The notes: generated from the letters alone by a model not told the origin. 64,000 nucleotides of DNA from Nostoc sp. CHAB 5844 (GCF_020829595.1 NZ_JAIVFW010000010.1:62001-126000), one strand, 5' to 3'; counted from the stretch's first letter, positions 27,097-36,353 are shown. Made by a program: numbers and translations.

Positions 27097-29070
27097 TTAC
27101 GCACCTTCGCGCAATTTATCTAACACGCCACGATCTTCTAAAGTTGAAGTATCACCTGACACTTCTTGTCCAGCTGCTAGATTTCGCAACAATCGCCGCA
27201 TAATTTTGCCCGATCGCGTTTTGGGTAAAGCATCGGTAAAGCGGATTTCTCCAGGACGGGCGATCGCACCAATTTCCTGAACGACGTGTTTTTTCAGTTC
27301 TTTACTCAAATCTTCGCTAGGTTGATGAGTACCTTCTAAAGTGACGAAAGCTACAACATCCTCACCTTTGAGTTCATCTGGCTTCCCAACTACCGCAGCC
27401 TCTGCAACGGCTGGGTGAGAAACCAAAGCTGATTCGATTTCCATTGTGCCAAGGCGATGTCCAGAAACATTCAACACATCGTCTACTCGTCCCATCACCC
27501 AAAAATAACCGTCTTCATCTCGTCTTGCACCATCGCCAGCAAAGTAAGTATACTTGCCATCTTGCGGCGGAATGTGTTCCCAATAGGTGCGACGGAAGCG
27601 ATCAGGATCGCCGTAAACAGTCCGCATCATTCCCGGCCAAGGATAGCGGACTGCTAAATAGCCACCTTCGTTGTCAGGTAAAGAATTACCCTCCAAATCC
27701 ACGATGTCTGCCAAAATTCCAGGGAAAGGACGAGTCGCCGAACCTGGTTTAGTGGGAATTGCGCCTGGTAGTGGCGTAATCATGATTCCACCTGTTTCAG
27801 TTTGCCACCATGTATCGACAATCGGACAGCGATCGCCACCAATCACGCGATGATACCACATCCAAGCTTCTGGGTTAATTGGTTCGCCGACGGTTCCCAG
27901 CAACCGCAGTGAAGAGAGATTACGTGCTTTGGGATGCTGTTCGCCCATTTTAATAAACGCCCGAATTGCCGTCGGTGCAGTGTAGAAAATATTCACGCCG
28001 TATTTTTCAATCACATCCCAGAAACAACCAGGATTAGAAGCACGAGGCGCACCTTCATACATCAGCGTGGTTGCACCGTTGGAAAGTGGGCCATAGACAA
28101 TATAACTATGTCCGGTAATCCAGCCGACATCAGCAGTACACCAATAAACATCTGTGTCTTGCAAATCGAATATCCACTTGGTGGTGATGTGGGTGTACAA
28201 GTTATAGCCACCAGTGGTATGCACAACGCCCTTGGGTTTGCCTGTACTGCCGGATGTGTAGAGGATGAACAGCATATCTTCGCTATCCATCGGTTCCGCC
28301 GGACAATCGGCTGATGCGTCTTTTTGTAACTCGTGCCACCAATGATCGCGTCCGCCCAACTGCATATAAACATCTTGTCCGGTGCGCTTGACAACTAAGA
28401 CGTTTTGTACAGATGGTACAGCGCCATTATCTAAGGCTTTGTCTACTTGTTCTTTGAGAGGAACGATCGCATCTTTGCGCCAACCACCATCAGCCGTAAT
28501 CACTAATTTAGCTTGAGCATCAATCAAGCGATCGCGTAAAGCTTCGGCACTAAAACCACCAAATACCACACTGTGCGGCGCACCAATTCTGGCACAAGCT
28601 AACATCGCGATCGCTGCTTCCGGGATCATCGGCAGATAAATACCAACGCGATCGCCTTTTTGAACTCCCAGTTGCTTCAATACATTCGCAAACTGACAAA
28701 CTTCGCGGTGCAGTTGGGCGTAGGTGAGAGTCCGAGAATCGCCTGGTTCACCCTCCCAAATCAACGCTGCTTTATTCTTACGCCACGTTGTCAGATGTCT
28801 ATCTAAACAGTTGTAAGAAATATTAATCTTCCCACTGACAAACCATTTAGCAAAAGGTGGTTGCCAATCTAAAACTGTGTGCCATTTTTCAAACCAATGC
28901 AACTCTGTTTCCGCCAATTCTGACCAAAATTGTTCCGGGTTAGCTTTGGCCTTGTCGTAAAGTTGCTGGTAATCTGCCAAGCTTTTAATCTGGGCTTGCT
29001 GCGAGAATTCAGCCACCGGGGGGAATAAACGCTTCTCTTGTAAAATTGATTCTATGGTTGGTTGAGACAT
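27097..29070 (-). CDS. acs: Acetyl-CoA synthetase (AMP-forming)
   Basis: Activates acetate to acetyl-CoA by way of acetyl-AMP; cytosolic central metabolism. 657 residues, the usual length. The adenylate-forming signatures are all present: [15 protein letters not shown] (P-loop-like motif), [11 protein letters not shown], the hinge region [13 protein letters not shown] and the C-terminal [12 protein letters not shown], whose Lys is the residue acetylated to switch off the enzyme in other bacteria. The N-terminal helix [19 protein letters not shown] is typical. The ATG at 29070 is clear. Monocistronic, and divergent from the nuclease-like gene. Confidence 0.96.
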   Translation of the reverse strand: MSQPTIESILQEKRLFPPVAEFSQQAQIKSLADYQQLYDKAKANPEQFWSELAETELHWFEKWHTVLDWQPPFAKWFVSGKINISYNCLDRHLTTWRKNKAALIWEGEPGDSRTLTYAQLHREVCQFANVLKQLGVQKGDRVGIYLPMIPEAAIAMLACARIGAPHSVVFGGFSAEALRDRLIDAQAKLVITADGGWRKDAIVPLKEQVDKALDNGAVPSVQNVLVVKRTGQDVYMQLGGRDHWWHELQKDASADCPAEPMDSEDMLFILYTSGSTGKPKGVVHTTGGYNLYTHITTKWIFDLQDTDVYWCTADVGWITGHSYIVYGPLSNGATTLMYEGAPRASNPGCFWDVIEKYGVNIFYTAPTAIRAFIKMGEQHPKARNLSSLRLLGTVGEPINPEAWMWYHRVIGGDRCPIVDTWWQTETGGIMITPLPGAIPTKPGSATRPFPGILADIVDLEGNSLPDNEGGYLAVRYPWPGMMRTVYGDPDRFRRTYWEHIPPQDGKYTYFAGDGARRDEDGYFWVMGRVDDVLNVSGHRLGTMEIESALVSHPAVAEAAVVGKPDELKGEDVVAFVTLEGTHQPSEDLSKELKKHVVQEIGAIARPGEIRFTDALPKTRSGKIMRRLLRNLAAGQEVSGDTSTLEDRGVLDKLREGA

Positions 29071-29151
29071 AATCTTGAATGCACTTCTGACACTGAACTA
29101 TATTCTTAGCGAAGTTTTAGCCGAAAGTGTTTAGATTTTCATTAAGTGTTA

Positions 29152-29179
29152 TTGGTCATTGGTCATTTGTCCTTTGTTA
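29152..29179. repeat. Heptameric tandem repeat array (4 units)
   Basis: TTGGTCA, TTGGTCA, TTTGTCC, TTTGTTA in exact register. It belongs to the short tandemly repeated sequences typical of Nostoc/Anabaena. It lies between acs and the downstream plus-strand gene. Confidence 0.7.
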
Positions 29180-29227
29180 TCAGGCAGAAAGATAAAATTT
29201 CACACTTCATACTTCAGACTTGAAACT

Positions 29228-29875
29228 ATGCCACTTATTCTCGAAGCTAGTAGCTTATCCCTCAAAGATGTTCATCGCTTGTTTAAACTCGAAAAGCTTG
29301 GGAATGGTTCATTTACAGATTTTTTAAGTTTAGAACCATTATCTGAGTTTGAACAGCACGATTTATTGCGAATTAGAAGCGACTTTGACCGTTACTCAAG
29401 CGAAGGGAACATTTCTGAGGGTTTGGTAAAATTTTTAACTATTGCGCCATTGATGCGGTTGGCTGGATTTTATGATGTGCCAATTCGGTTAACAATGGAA
29501 GATAGTGTGGCGATCGCTGTCGAAGATGAAGACAAAAGAATTACCGGACGGATGGATATTTTAGCCCTCAATACTTTTCAAAATGATGCTTTACCACCTT
29601 TTTGGATTTTAGTGATTGAAACGAAAAATAGTGCGATCGAAGTTGGTGAGGGTTTGCCGCAATTACTTTCTTATGCTTTTAAAAGTTTAGAACAACAATC
29701 ATCTGTGTGGGGTTTGGTAACGAATGGACTGCGTTATCAATTTGTTTATTTAACACGCGAACAACAGCCAACTTATCAATTAATGCCATTATTAAATCTT
29801 AATGAATCACCAGATGCCATTGAGCTATTACAAGTTCTAAAAAGCATTTGCAAGTTAGTAAATCTTCAAAAATAA
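29228..29875 (+). CDS. Restriction-endonuclease-like (HsdR N-terminal type) protein
   Basis: 215 residues ending without a helicase domain. The segment GRMDILALNTFQNDALPPFWILVIETKNSAIEVGEGLPQLLSYA holds a PD-(D/E)XK active site: the Asp of MDIL and the E-x-K of IETK, followed by the conserved Gln of the LPQLL helix. Cyanobacterial genomes carry many such stand-alone proteins annotated as restriction endonuclease subunit R. No methylase or specificity gene is nearby, so it is probably not part of a type I system. The ATG at 29228 is chosen; the upstream in-frame region includes the heptamer array and is not protein-like. Confidence 0.75.
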   Translation: MPLILEASSLSLKDVHRLFKLEKLGNGSFTDFLSLEPLSEFEQHDLLRIRSDFDRYSSEGNISEGLVKFLTIAPLMRLAGFYDVPIRLTMEDSVAIAVEDEDKRITGRMDILALNTFQNDALPPFWILVIETKNSAIEVGEGLPQLLSYAFKSLEQQSSVWGLVTNGLRYQFVYLTREQQPTYQLMPLLNLNESPDAIELLQVLKSICKLVNLQK

Positions 29876-29934
29876 TGCAGAAGCCAGAATTCAGAATTAA
29901 ACTGCCCAAACAGCACTCATCAAACTCACGTTTC

Positions 29935-31854
29935 TTAAGATTTGGGTGAACCTAAATTTGTTTGGAGATAGGACAGAAAAGTTTGCACATCAGCTTCAGA
30001 TGGAAAACAGCGACGAGGGAATATGTAAAAGCTGCGATCGGTAGGATATAAAACGATTAGCTCTTGACTGACTTTGTATTTATGAAAGTCAGCTAAACGC
30101 ATTCTCGTTGTGCCTGTAACTTCAACGACTTCTAACATTTCTGGGGAAATTTCTACCTGATGTTCAAAGGTTACATAGGTACTTTGGGAAGATATGCGCC
30201 GCACCCTTGAAGGCAAAAGAAAAAAGTAAAGATATAATCCACATATCCCCAGTGATAACCAGAAGATAAAATCAGCAATATTACCGCCTAAAATAATAAC
30301 AGAATACGATAAGAAACCGCCTAGACTTATATAAATTCCCAGCAATAGAAGATAATAAACTCTCAATTCAGTGGCTGGTCGTAAATGAAGATAGTTAGCT
30401 TTTATATAATCATTGGTTGTGAGTTGAATGCGAAATGAAATTGTAGACTCTAAAGAACTGGAAGCTCTATATGCTAAGTTTCTAGGTGGCAAAGATTTAC
30501 GTTTTATGGGTTTTCCTGGCTTGCCAAAAACTGCTTTAAGATAAACAAGAAATTGCTGAAAATCTTCATCTGAATTAAAACAACGCCGGGGAAATATGAG
30601 ATATGAAAGACTTAATAAATAAACTAAAATAAAATTAGAATTAACTCTATACATATAAAAATCAGATATTCGCAACCTCTTCATAGAAATCTCCGAGATA
30701 GTTTCGATGATTTCAGGAGATATCGTTGTGTCGCTAGGAACTTGCATCACTTTAAACTGTTGAAAGTTGCGACGAATTTTTCGAGGAAAATCAATACCAA
30801 AAAGGTAGTATAATGAAGCTATTAACAGGGATGGAACGAATAACGATCCCAAGAAATTAACAAAATTTCCTGATAGTAGTAACTGAATAATGTATGTACC
30901 AAGAATAACTATCCACGCCAGTATGGCAAAAAATATAATTAGTTTTGCCCATAAAGATGATGACGCTCTGGTGTGAAAATACAATGCTTTAATGTAATCT
31001 TCGGATGTTAATTTCTGGTAAAGCCTAATGATGGGTGCATGAGGCATAGTAGAATTAACGTCTGGGCTGGTTGTTACAGCAACGATATGCTGATTTTGTA
31101 CAACTTGCGATCGCTCCCCCGCAGATGCCATAAAATTGCGTCGAATCTGTTCTGGAACAGGTAATTCCATACCACCAATCTGAATTCGTCCTGTCTCAGC
31201 CAACCACAAAAGTTCAGCAGTGGCTTCCTCAGTACGTCCCCGCATAAACAATTTCATGCCTCGTGAGTATGATAACAATGGCTTGAATTCAGCTAAGGGG
31301 TCAGCCAGTGTTTCCACCAGAGAAGTGAGACGCAGCCACTGGGCTGACTCATTCAGGTGTAACTCAGACAGAGCCGCTATTAACTCGCGGGTTGCCGTAC
31401 CAGGTCGAGTATAAGCCAGCGCCGTCCAGCGTTGAGTTCGGGCAACTTCTCGCAAATCTGGATCGGGACTTTTAAGTTGATAATGAACATAACTCAGGAC
31501 AAACTCAGCCAGTTGTTGAATGCGTAGTGAACCGAAACGTGGTTCATTTTGTAACTGATTGAGTAGCTCAATACGGACGACTGCATCCATTTCGTAAAGT
31601 TCATGACCCACTTCCCGACACAATCCTGAGAGCAACAAATCTGCAACAGCAATCCACGGAATATTCAAAGCTGCGCCAGTTTGGTCAGTTTGAAAGTTAG
31701 CCCATAATCGATACAACAGTTCAGGCGTTAGGGATAGGGGAAAAGCCGCGTGGTAACTTAAATAAAGATGTGCGTCACCAAATCGCCGGGTAAAGGCGGC
31801 AATCTGACGTTGAGCAGCGCGTTGCCTAGTAGATGCGGCAATAGATGAAGTCAT
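29935..31854 (-). CDS. Conflict-system protein with two tandem YcxB-like membrane domains
   Basis: 639 residues. The first ~240 (FGDAHLYLSYHAAFPLSLTPELLYRLW; NIPWIAVADLLLS; VGHELYEMDAVVR; QRWTALAYTRPG) form a helical domain that, as I remember, also heads cyanobacterial proteins joined to WD40 or formylglycine-generating-enzyme domains in vWA/MoxR operons. Then two similar units follow, about 275-445 and 460-637. Each has YIKAxYxHxR, a pair of membrane helices, an RxxRxF-like loop, an SPExxE-RxRxxDFxxYxV beta segment and IFPRRCF. That is the layout of the YcxB-like family; the duplicated IFPRRCF motif makes the internal repeat plain. It is probably a membrane sensor or effector of the operon. 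The upstream gap of 160 bases holds a dispersed repeat. Confidence 0.75.
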   Translation of the reverse strand: MTSSIAASTRQRAAQRQIAAFTRRFGDAHLYLSYHAAFPLSLTPELLYRLWANFQTDQTGAALNIPWIAVADLLLSGLCREVGHELYEMDAVVRIELLNQLQNEPRFGSLRIQQLAEFVLSYVHYQLKSPDPDLREVARTQRWTALAYTRPGTATRELIAALSELHLNESAQWLRLTSLVETLADPLAEFKPLLSYSRGMKLFMRGRTEEATAELLWLAETGRIQIGGMELPVPEQIRRNFMASAGERSQVVQNQHIVAVTTSPDVNSTMPHAPIIRLYQKLTSEDYIKALYFHTRASSSLWAKLIIFFAILAWIVILGTYIIQLLLSGNFVNFLGSLFVPSLLIASLYYLFGIDFPRKIRRNFQQFKVMQVPSDTTISPEIIETISEISMKRLRISDFYMYRVNSNFILVYLLSLSYLIFPRRCFNSDEDFQQFLVYLKAVFGKPGKPIKRKSLPPRNLAYRASSSLESTISFRIQLTTNDYIKANYLHLRPATELRVYYLLLLGIYISLGGFLSYSVIILGGNIADFIFWLSLGICGLYLYFFLLPSRVRRISSQSTYVTFEHQVEISPEMLEVVEVTGTTRMRLADFHKYKVSQELIVLYPTDRSFYIFPRRCFPSEADVQTFLSYLQTNLGSPKS

Positions 31855-31904
31855 ACTTTCTTCCTGCTACAAAATTACCTATTTATTTCCCTCTTTGCGT
31901 CCTA

Positions 31905-31980
31905 CCCTGCGGGAAGCCGCTACCGCGTCTATGCGCCCTTGGCGGTAGCCTTCGGCAAGCCGCTATCGCGTCTACGTCAA
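31905..31980. repeat. Dispersed GC-rich repeat within the conflict operon
   Basis: Contains two near-identical direct copies, GGAAGCCGCTACCGCGTCTA and GCAAGCCGCTATCGCGTCTA, about 45 bases apart. It sits between the vWA and YcxB genes. It could separate transcription of the last gene from the other four, but no T-tract terminator is visible. Confidence 0.5.
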
Positions 31981-32014
31981 AAAGTTAAGTACTTTTACGA
32001 CAAAACAGAATTAC

Positions 32015-33319
32015 TCAAAGCACTTGTTCAAAAGGATAGTAACGGCCACGCAAAACTTCGATCGCTGCATCTAATCCCGAACGATTGATCTCAAACATCG
32101 GTACAAGTTTAGCGATCGCACCAGCAGTCGATTTGTGCCATCGGGATTGCGGGACTGGATTTAACCAAGCGATATGTGGAATTCGTTGTTGCAATTGATT
32201 CAGAAACGCCTGTGTTAATTCTAGGCGATCGGGGTTGAAGTACCCGCGAGCCGCTCCAGCATCACTAATAATCAAAGCAACAGATTGAGTTTTGTTGAGT
32301 CGAGCCAGCACAGATGTTAGTTTTTCTGCGTTTGTCTGATAACAATCTTGATAAAGATAATCGATTGGGCAATTATGAAAATAGTATGCACCAGTCTTAC
32401 CTAATCGCCCTTCTCTAGAGGCCGTTTCTGCCAAACGAGAAGACAGTCCGTGAAAAGGAACCATAGAACCTGCTTGATCAATCAATAACAACAATTCCAC
32501 ACGATTGCGGCGACGCGGAACCAGCACGGGATGAAGCAGAATTCCCTGTCGTCCCACCTGATCGAGCGTTGCTGCTATATCTAGTTCAATTGCTGGCCCT
32601 TCTCGCACTAAACGACGTAAATAACGCCAGTTCTGCTTCATTTGTCGGCGCGTTACGGGAAAGAACTCGCTGGATGAGAGAAACTGTTTATTAGGCAGTT
32701 CATCACTGATACTAGTAGTAGTTTGCCGCACTGCTTGGGCTATTTGCACCTCATCCTGAATCTGCGGAATTAATCTAGAAGACACGGGAGTAACTGGAGA
32801 TTGAGCCACATCCTGATCATCCTTTGCTGCTGCTCGACGGTTGAAGAACCACAGTGTCCCTGCTAGTAGGGAAGTCAACACCAGCCCAGTTGCGATCGCG
32901 GGACTGTAGTTGCGATTCTCAGTTGGTTTTGGCTGAGGCGGTGGAAAAGGCAGATACCGACTGGCTACCACCGCACCTGAAACTCCCATCACCAGTGTTG
33001 CGGCGATCGCTAATAATTGTTTAACTGGAACTTTTGTCGAGGGTGGATGTTCATCAACAGCGATCGCAGGTGGCTGGGTTTCTTTGGGTTTAACCTGTAA
33101 ACTACCGATAATTTGCTCAAAGTGATAATTAAAAATCTGCTCGTCGTCCGACGACTTCACCCACAAACTGCGGCAAAGCCGAGCTAAATCAGTGCGATCG
33201 CCCAGTCCAAAACCCCCTTGAAGCGCTTGCAGCACTGCCTTGTATTCCGAAATACCCAAAGGAAAGCCAGCTTGACGCAATCGGGTAAATAATTCCAGCA
33301 GGGGTAGCTCGTCATTCAT
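32015..33319 (-). CDS. von Willebrand factor A protein with two membrane helices
   Basis: 434 residues. A helical N-terminus (PLLELFTRLRQAGFPLGISEYKAVL...LCRSLWVKSSDD) like that of CoxE-type vWA proteins is followed by two membrane helices (about 104-121 and 139-158) with a short Pro-rich loop between them. A vWA domain starts near 270: LLLLIDQAGSMVPF carries a MIDAS-like D-x-A-G-S (281-285), where the usual DxSxS has Ala at the middle position. Further acidic residues come in LIISDAGAARGYF. vWA partners relay MoxR ATPase work to client proteins. Its start overlaps the end of the MoxR gene by eight bases (ATGAATGA), which implies coupled translation. Confidence 0.85.
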   Translation of the reverse strand: MNDELPLLELFTRLRQAGFPLGISEYKAVLQALQGGFGLGDRTDLARLCRSLWVKSSDDEQIFNYHFEQIIGSLQVKPKETQPPAIAVDEHPPSTKVPVKQLLAIAATLVMGVSGAVVASRYLPFPPPQPKPTENRNYSPAIATGLVLTSLLAGTLWFFNRRAAAKDDQDVAQSPVTPVSSRLIPQIQDEVQIAQAVRQTTTSISDELPNKQFLSSSEFFPVTRRQMKQNWRYLRRLVREGPAIELDIAATLDQVGRQGILLHPVLVPRRRNRVELLLLIDQAGSMVPFHGLSSRLAETASREGRLGKTGAYYFHNCPIDYLYQDCYQTNAEKLTSVLARLNKTQSVALIISDAGAARGYFNPDRLELTQAFLNQLQQRIPHIAWLNPVPQSRWHKSTAGAIAKLVPMFEINRSGLDAAIEVLRGRYYPFEQVL

Positions 33320-34259
33320 GAGAATCGTCTTGCTTTAAATAGCGAATGTGGTCATCCCAACTTTTGAGCAGCACTCCAGCATAAGGAAGCTTACCTTCTA
33401 GCTTTGCCAATGCTTCATCTGTGGAGTGTTGGTTTAATATGCGTACCCAGTCGATCAACTCACTGGTGCTAATTTTTTTACCAATTTCTCCTTGCTCCTG
33501 CATTTCCGTTCGCAGATCCCAAAAGCGCTGAACAGCTGCTTCCAAAACTTGAGAAGATGGCTCCTGGGGAGAAATTGCCAAGTGAGCTTGCACAATTTCT
33601 ACTAACCGATTCTGTTGGGGAAATTTGACGTAGTGAAATAAACAGCGCCTTAAAAAGGCATCAGGCAGATCTTTTTCATCGTTGCTAGTAATAAACACAA
33701 TTGGCGGAAATATTGCCCGAATTTCCTTGGCTGCTCCAGCCACCTCCAATTCTTCCACGAAAAATCGCTGCTCATCCAGTTCTAGCAAAAGGTCATTGGG
33801 AAAATCGATATCAGCTTTGTCAATTTCATCAATTAAGACAATGGTGCGTTGCGGATTTTGAAACGCCCGTCCTAGTGGCCCCCAGCGCACATAGATAGCG
33901 GGATCGTTCGACCTCTGCAACTCTTCGGCTGTGAGACGAGCCGCCGCCGCCAGTTGAGCATCCCGGAGCCGCCCCACCGCATCATAAGTGTACAGCCCAT
34001 CCCTAGCACGGCTAGTTGATTTAATATACCAAGTTTCATACGGGAGCTTCAGTTCATAGGCAACGCTATGAGCTAATTGAGTTTTGCCACATCCCGGCTC
34101 TCCTTTCAACAACAATGGACGACCCAGATAAATTGCCAAATTCACCACCTCTACCAAATCAGGCTCAGGCAAATATGGATATAGCAATTGACCCGTTGCG
34201 TCTTGTTCTCCTGGTTGGGGTTGCACCTTCCCGGTATAAATTAATGAAGGAGTTGTCAT
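33312..34259 (-). CDS. MoxR-family AAA+ ATPase
   Basis: 315 residues with Walker A GEPGCGKT (53-60), Walker B TIVLIDEIDKAD (139-150) and sensor-1 IVFITSNDEKDLPDAFLRRC, the last containing the arginine-finger region. This is the MoxR/RavA pattern of AAA+ chaperone ATPases that remodel vWA proteins. The ATG at 34259 is chosen: it overlaps the stop codon of the preceding gene as ATGA, a classic coupled-translation junction. The other in-frame ATG at 34271 would only add four residues. The vWA gene follows with an eight-base overlap, so ATPase and vWA are made together. Confidence 0.9.
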   Translation of the reverse strand: MTTPSLIYTGKVQPQPGEQDATGQLLYPYLPEPDLVEVVNLAIYLGRPLLLKGEPGCGKTQLAHSVAYELKLPYETWYIKSTSRARDGLYTYDAVGRLRDAQLAAAARLTAEELQRSNDPAIYVRWGPLGRAFQNPQRTIVLIDEIDKADIDFPNDLLLELDEQRFFVEELEVAGAAKEIRAIFPPIVFITSNDEKDLPDAFLRRCLFHYVKFPQQNRLVEIVQAHLAISPQEPSSQVLEAAVQRFWDLRTEMQEQGEIGKKISTSELIDWVRILNQHSTDEALAKLEGKLPYAGVLLKSWDDHIRYLKQDDSHE

Positions 34260-35194
34260 AGTCTGTCCCATTCGTCACGCCATTCACAATTTGACAGGGT
34301 ACAGATTTCTTGAAATACCCATTGAGGCACGCCATTTTCACTGTTGCTCAAAACTGTTTCCACCGCCACTTCTGTATCTTCAATAAATTGAGGTAAATTA
34401 GGAAACTCAGAGAAAATCCAGTTAGTTAAAACCTCGCTGGAGAACTTTTGAATCCAGGGGAGTTTAACTGGAATTTCCGATCGCCAAACAGGATTAGGGC
34501 AATCCACAAACTGAATGTTCCAATTTTCAACAGCGCCGCTTTTATCGATTAAGAACATCAGCAGTTTAAAAGAAGATGTTAATTTTTGCGCTTGCTGAAT
34601 TCGCGCCACCAGTGGAGACCAAAATTCTTGCAGTAAATTTTGCATGTATGCTTCTGGCATGAAATCGACACTATCCAAAATCAAAAAAATGTTTTGCGTC
34701 TGCCAGCATTGATAAACGCGATCAGCGATTTCGCTGGGTTTGCTGTCCTGGCGGAGTCCAACTTGGCGGCCTAATTCTCGCCATAGTGCCTTGACATCTC
34801 GACTCCGCGCTAGACAAGTCAGATCCAGGATGACTTTTTTTCCCGCAATCCCCTGAAGTACTCTTAACTTCAGTCGGTTGAGAAGCCAGTGCTGTCCATA
34901 TAACCAGCCATTTTCTGGGTCGGGATGAATATGAATCAGAAATGCTGCCACAGATTCTCTGTAGACGAATCTAGTAAAAGTTACTTCTTGGTCTTGATAG
35001 CCCAGGCGCAACAAGCAAGCATACAAATCTTGGCTGGTGATTTGTTGCCTTAAATCAGTTAGTTCAGCTTGGGTATTTTCCAGTTGTTTTTCTAACTTGA
35101 ATTTGCTGGCGGGGTCATTTTCGATGACGAGTGCTTCCCCTAAACGCTGAATTTTTTCAACTAATAGATTTTGCTGTTTGCGTAACTCATACAT
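34256..35194 (-). CDS. iSTAND-like protein with N-terminal adaptor coiled coil
   Basis: 312 residues. The first ~50 (LLVEKIQRLGEALVIENDPASKFKLEKQLENTQAEL) form a coiled coil that is nearly the same as the C-terminus of the neighbouring CHAT protein; in my hand alignment 23 of 36 positions are identical. The remainder reads like a STAND-type P-loop domain without a recognisable GxxxxGK[ST] loop: FLIHIHPDPENGWLYGQHWLLNRL (effector-like N-strand), KKVILDLTCLARSRDVKALWRELGRQVG, and a Walker-B-like NIFLILDSVDFMP. This is the hallmark of inactive STAND (iSTAND) domains named in the conflict-system literature. It likely links the ATPase/vWA core to the protease. The family call is by pattern, not search. 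Confidence 0.65.
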   Translation of the reverse strand: MYELRKQQNLLVEKIQRLGEALVIENDPASKFKLEKQLENTQAELTDLRQQITSQDLYACLLRLGYQDQEVTFTRFVYRESVAAFLIHIHPDPENGWLYGQHWLLNRLKLRVLQGIAGKKVILDLTCLARSRDVKALWRELGRQVGLRQDSKPSEIADRVYQCWQTQNIFLILDSVDFMPEAYMQNLLQEFWSPLVARIQQAQKLTSSFKLLMFLIDKSGAVENWNIQFVDCPNPVWRSEIPVKLPWIQKFSSEVLTNWIFSEFPNLPQFIEDTEVAVETVLSNSENGVPQWVFQEICTLSNCEWRDEWDRL

Positions 35195-35223
35195 GCAAAT
35201 TACTAAGACAACTTAGATACGGA

Positions 35224-36060
35224 TTATTTCTCAAGTTTACTATCCACATCCGCCATTTCACGACTAATTTGGTCTCGATCGCTTTGAGCCTGTTGAAGTT
35301 GAATTTCCAGTTTGAAGCAAGTGGCTGGATCTATTTCAATATCTAGAGCTTCTCCTAAGCGTTGAATTTTCTGGCTCAACAAGTTATAGCGTCGCTGTAA
35401 TCCTGTTTGTTCTGCTTCTAAGTCTTGCCGTTGGCGGTGACTGAGTTTAGATTTTGGGGTAGCAGTTAACGTTGCAGCTTTAGTAGATTGTTTGAGCAAG
35501 ACTGGGGTTAGGTGTTCAGCAATGCCTTCTAGGCGAATGGCAGCACAACCCAGTTTATAGGCAAACTCAATGTCACGACCAGCCCCTAACGCATCGTAGA
35601 AGCCAACTGCAAAAGCGATCGCGGCTTGATCTCCAATTGCCTGATTCATGCCGATCACGTAGGGAATGTGATCAGCGATCGCTCTTGCTTGCACTTCAGA
35701 ATAGCAGCCATTCAGCACTACACAAGCAATTTTGTCAGCAAATAGTTCAAATAGTCCCGCCAGCACAGATCCATCCACTAACTTCACATTGCCAGCGTCA
35801 TCCTCAAAAACTAGTCCTTCTTCTCCTCCTCCATGCCCAGAAAAGTGGATAATTTGCGGCTCAATATCCAGCATCGCCCGTTGAATATCGCGGGGACGCA
35901 CTGCCAAGCGTTGCTCTAAGTTGAATTGATCTCGCTTCTGAGAACGTTTTAGTCCTTCGGCAATGTCTCGCAACTCCTGGTCAAGCCTCAAGCGTACAGT
36001 AGCTTTAGGGTTGGCGGTAATAAATAAGATGGTTGGAGGAGCGGTGCTGAATGAAGACAT
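35224..36060 (-). CDS. CHAT-domain (caspase-like) protease with C-terminal adaptor coiled coil
   Basis: 278 residues. The N-terminal ~195 are a CHAT protease: ILFITANPKATVRLRLDQELRDI opens the fold, IIHFSGHGGGEEGLVF holds the catalytic His76, and ACVVLNGCYSEVQA the catalytic Cys119. Both catalytic residues are intact. FYDALGAGRDIEFAYKLG is a typical distal CHAT helix. After a linker, residues 215-278 form a coiled coil with IQRLGEALDIEIDPATCFKLEIQL, the module repeated at the start of the next protein, 29 bases downstream. CHAT proteases of prokaryotes act as the cutting effector in several immune and cell-death systems (the gasdermin and type III-E CRISPR cases are known). This is the first gene of the five-gene unit. 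Confidence 0.85.
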   Translation of the reverse strand: MSSFSTAPPTILFITANPKATVRLRLDQELRDIAEGLKRSQKRDQFNLEQRLAVRPRDIQRAMLDIEPQIIHFSGHGGGEEGLVFEDDAGNVKLVDGSVLAGLFELFADKIACVVLNGCYSEVQARAIADHIPYVIGMNQAIGDQAAIAFAVGFYDALGAGRDIEFAYKLGCAAIRLEGIAEHLTPVLLKQSTKAATLTATPKSKLSHRQRQDLEAEQTGLQRRYNLLSQKIQRLGEALDIEIDPATCFKLEIQLQQAQSDRDQISREMADVDSKLEK

Positions 36061-36194
36061 AGCCTGACTTGACGAAAGTTACATGAGCGAGGTTTATAAC
36101 AAACTAAATATATGGCAAACCGTCAACTAACGTGCGTTAAATTACTAAACAATATTGATAGTAATCTGGTTAAGCAGTTTGGTTATGACTCACA

Positions 36195-36353
36195 ATGATC
36201 ACAACGATCAATCCCACAGCCATGAATTGTCTTCCCATATCACCTGAAGAAAAAGCTATACAAGAACAAATCCACGCCCAACAAGCCGAAGCAGAAGTTA
36301 CTCGACTGCGGGAGATTTTACACGCTCAGGGTATTAACCTCGAAAATATTTGA
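36195..36353 (+). pseudogene. Uma2-tail-like small ORF (52 residues)
   Basis: The ATG at 36195 opens MITTINPTAMNCLPISPEEKAI followed by QIHAQQAEAEVTRLREILHAQGINLENI. The charged helix and the LREILxxQGINLENI ending are those of the C-terminal tail of Uma2-family proteins. No catalytic region precedes it. It is most likely the left-over end of a deleted Uma2 gene, though a free-standing small protein is possible. Confidence 0.5.

Noticed and set aside
29152-29179. Possible CRISPR-like repeats (also 38662-39307 and 43885-43912)
   Set aside because: The units are 7 bases and directly abut each other, with no spacers and no cas genes; these are heptameric tandem repeats.
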